A stretch of 6,197 bases of DNA from positions 1 to 6,197 of the forward strand of contig JANXSB010000509.1 of NCBI GenBank assembly GCA_025352865.1, written 5' to 3'. The stretch comes from Chthoniobacter sp. Its GTDB lineage: Bacteria; Verrucomicrobiota; Verrucomicrobiia; Chthoniobacterales; Chthoniobacteraceae. Positions 4,911 through 6,197 of this stretch are shown piece by piece. A program made the translations under genes and the position numbers. The notes under the pieces were generated by a model, which had not been told where the DNA came from, made no database searches, and saw only the letters and a program-made list of their open reading frames with translations. Each line of letters begins with the position of its first letter. Position 1 is the stretch's first letter.

Positions 4911-6026
4911 ATGAAAATGCCCGCCCTCCTACTCCTCGCGCTCACCGCCGTCGGCGCGCTTTTCGCCGAGACGCCGAAGGTGGAAACGCTCGCGATCGGG
5001 GCGAGCGCGCCGGATTTCAAGCTGCCGGGCGTGGATGGCCGGGACTGGGCTCTGGCGGATTTCGCGGAGGCGAAGGCGCTGGTGGTGGTCTTCACCTGCA
5101 ACCATTGCCCGACGGCGCAGGCTTATGAGGAGCGGTTGAAAAAGATCGTGGAGGATTACAAGGCGAAAGGCGTGGCGGTGGTGGCGATCTCGCCGAACGA
5201 TCCGAAATCCGTGCGGCTCGATGAACTCGGCTACACCGAGCTGGGCGACAGCTTCGACGAAATGAAAGTCCGCGCGAAGGCCAGTGCGTTCAATTTTCCC
5301 TACCTCTACGACGGCGACACCGAGGCGGTGGCGCGCGCCTACGGGCCGACGGTCACGCCGCATGCCTTCGTCTTCGATGCCGCGCGCAAGCTCCGCTACT
5401 TGGGCCGCATCGACGACAGCGAACGCGCCCCGCTCGTGAAGACGCAGGACCTCCGCGCCGCGCTCGACGCCGTACTCGCGGGCCGCGCGCCCGAGCCCGC
5501 GCAGACGCCGGCCTTTGGCTGCTCGGTGAAATGGGCGGGCAAGCAGGAGCAGGTCGCGGCCTTCATGGACAAGCTCGCGAAAGAGCCGGTGACGGTTGAT
5601 CTCGCGGATGCCGACGCGCTCGCGGCGCTGCGCAAAGGCGAGGGGAGCAAAGTGCGGCTCGTGAATTTCTGGGCGACGTGGTGCGGGCCGTGCGTGACCG
5701 AGTTTCCCGAGCTGGTGGAGATCAGCCGGATGTATCGGAATCGCGATTTCGAGTTTGTCTCCGTCGCCGCGAATTTCCCCGACGAGAAGAACGAGGTGCT
5801 GAAGTTTCTCACGAAGCAGCAGGCGTCGAATCGCAACCTGCTCTTCGGCACCACGGACAAATACGCGCTCATTGCCGCGTTCGACAAAACGTGGACCGGC
5901 GCGCTGCCTTACACCGTGCTCCTCGGCGCGAAAGGCGAAGTGCTCTACAAACAGGAAGGGCCGATCGAGGGAATCGAGTTGAAGCGTGAAATCCTCAAGG
6001 CGCTCGGGCGGGAGATGAAAAAGTAA
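4911..6026 (+). CDS. Exported tandem thioredoxin-fold protein (redoxin domain plus TlpA-like domain)
   Basis: This 371-residue protein begins with a signal peptide (MKMPALLLLALTAVGALFA, cleavage before ETPK), so it acts outside the cytoplasm. Domain one (about 25-195) is a peroxiredoxin/AhpC-TSA-like redoxin: APDFKLPG (33-40), active-site CNHC (63-66), AISPND (92-97) and a cis-proline region VTPHAF (148-153). Domain two (about 225-370) is TlpA/ResA-like: NFWATWCGPC (252-261) and cis-proline at LPY (332-334). The linker has a FGCSVKW segment with a lone Cys204. Domain two has the classic thiol-disulfide oxidoreductase WCGPC. The CNHC of domain one is typical of a redoxin subfamily common in Verrucomicrobiota and Planctomycetota (from memory). 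Likely roles are reduction of periplasmic disulfides, including MsrB, or peroxide-linked chemistry. No Shine-Dalgarno precedes the ATG; that start gives the intact signal peptide. It is divergent from the membrane-protein operon and convergent with the methylase fragment, 20 bases away. Confidence 0.92.
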   Translation: MKMPALLLLALTAVGALFAETPKVETLAIGASAPDFKLPGVDGRDWALADFAEAKALVVVFTCNHCPTAQAYEERLKKIVEDYKAKGVAVVAISPNDPKSVRLDELGYTELGDSFDEMKVRAKASAFNFPYLYDGDTEAVARAYGPTVTPHAFVFDAARKLRYLGRIDDSERAPLVKTQDLRAALDAVLAGRAPEPAQTPAFGCSVKWAGKQEQVAAFMDKLAKEPVTVDLADADALAALRKGEGSKVRLVNFWATWCGPCVTEFPELVEISRMYRNRDFEFVSVAANFPDEKNEVLKFLTKQQASNRNLLFGTTDKYALIAAFDKTWTGALPYTVLLGAKGEVLYKQEGPIEGIELKREILKALGREMKK

Positions 6027-6046
6027 CCTTTGCCCACCCGCCCGCC

Positions 6047-6197
6047 TTACAGCAATTCCGCCTGCTCGCCCTTCGCTTCCTTCTTCGCCTGCTTGAAGTT
6101 CGCCGGGGCCGCGTCCGGGTGCTCGGCGCGCTGCGCGCCGGTCATCAGCCCTTCGATGGTCAGCAGTTGCAGGCGCGGCAGCTTCTTGCCCTGCGCC
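6047..6197 (-). CDS. C-terminal end of a probable site-specific DNA methyltransferase (partial, runs off right edge)
   Basis: The minus strand is open from the right edge to a TAA at 6047-6049, giving 49 residues. These include KLPRLQLLTIEGLMTG, RAEHPD, NFKQAKKEAK and the terminal EQAELL. The pattern P-R-L-Q-L-L-T-I-E-G-L, a short loop with HPD, then a basic F-K-x-A-K segment and a final leucine-rich end matches, from memory, the C-terminal tail of adenine-specific or type III-like DNA methyltransferases, often annotated as site-specific DNA methyltransferases. The catalytic DPPY/NPPY and SAM-binding motifs would lie outside the window, so the activity cannot be verified. The gene converges on the tandem-redoxin gene with a 20-base gap and no visible terminator hairpin. 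It is transcriptionally independent of the envelope genes; whether it belongs to a restriction-modification or other defence locus cannot be seen. Confidence 0.6.
   Translation of the reverse strand, partial: AQGKKLPRLQLLTIEGLMTGAQRAEHPDAAPANFKQAKKEAKGEQAELL

Noticed and set aside
4929..5887. Minus-strand open frames opposite the tandem-redoxin gene (4929-5363, 5396-5887)
   Set aside because: They are antisense to a strongly supported gene and show no protein-like motifs.
6027..6046. Terminator between the convergent redoxin and methylase genes
   Set aside because: The 20 bases are C-rich with no inverted repeat or T-run.

Overview
The window is GC-rich, tightly packed bacterial DNA. It holds six complete genes and two edge fragments. 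Five complete genes and both fragments lie on the minus strand; one complete gene lies on the plus strand. Signal peptides, a lipobox and a periplasmic-type amidase point to a Gram-negative cell plan. Three things hint at a Verrucomicrobiota-like or related PVC bacterium: a carbamoyltransferase followed by what looks like an SxtJ-family gene, a tandem-redoxin protein with a CNHC motif, and the near absence of Shine-Dalgarno sequences. This assignment is an inference; no taxonomic marker is present.

Layout, left to right. At 1-35 (minus) is the 5' start of a gene continuing off the left edge, probably an SxtJ-family small membrane protein. It begins 6 bases after the stop of a 615-residue NodU/CmcH-family carbamoyltransferase (42-1889, minus). 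Next are a secreted N-acetylmuramoyl-L-alanine amidase (1967-3121, minus) and a lipoprotein methionine-R-sulfoxide reductase B (3192-3746, minus). Two small unrecognised membrane proteins follow (3816-4133 and 4140-4628, minus), separated by 6 bases. A 282-base divergent intergenic region (4629-4910) is rich in inverted repeats. On the plus strand, 4911-6026 encodes an exported protein with two thioredoxin-fold domains in tandem. At 6047-6197 (minus) is the C-terminus of a gene running off the right edge, probably a DNA methyltransferase.

The theme is the cell envelope. The amidase remodels peptidoglycan and the carbamoyltransferase probably decorates a glycan or metabolite. The exported MsrB and the exported tandem redoxin could form an extracytoplasmic system for repairing oxidised methionine. 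The minus-strand genes are co-oriented with gaps of 6 to about 77 bases, so read-through is possible, but no clear promoter or terminator can be placed. No CRISPR array, insertion sequence, complete RNA gene or obvious novel system is present. The most unexplained items are the paired membrane proteins, the structured divergent intergenic region, the tandem-redoxin/MsrB pairing, and a tRNA T-arm-like sequence between the amidase and carbamoyltransferase genes.
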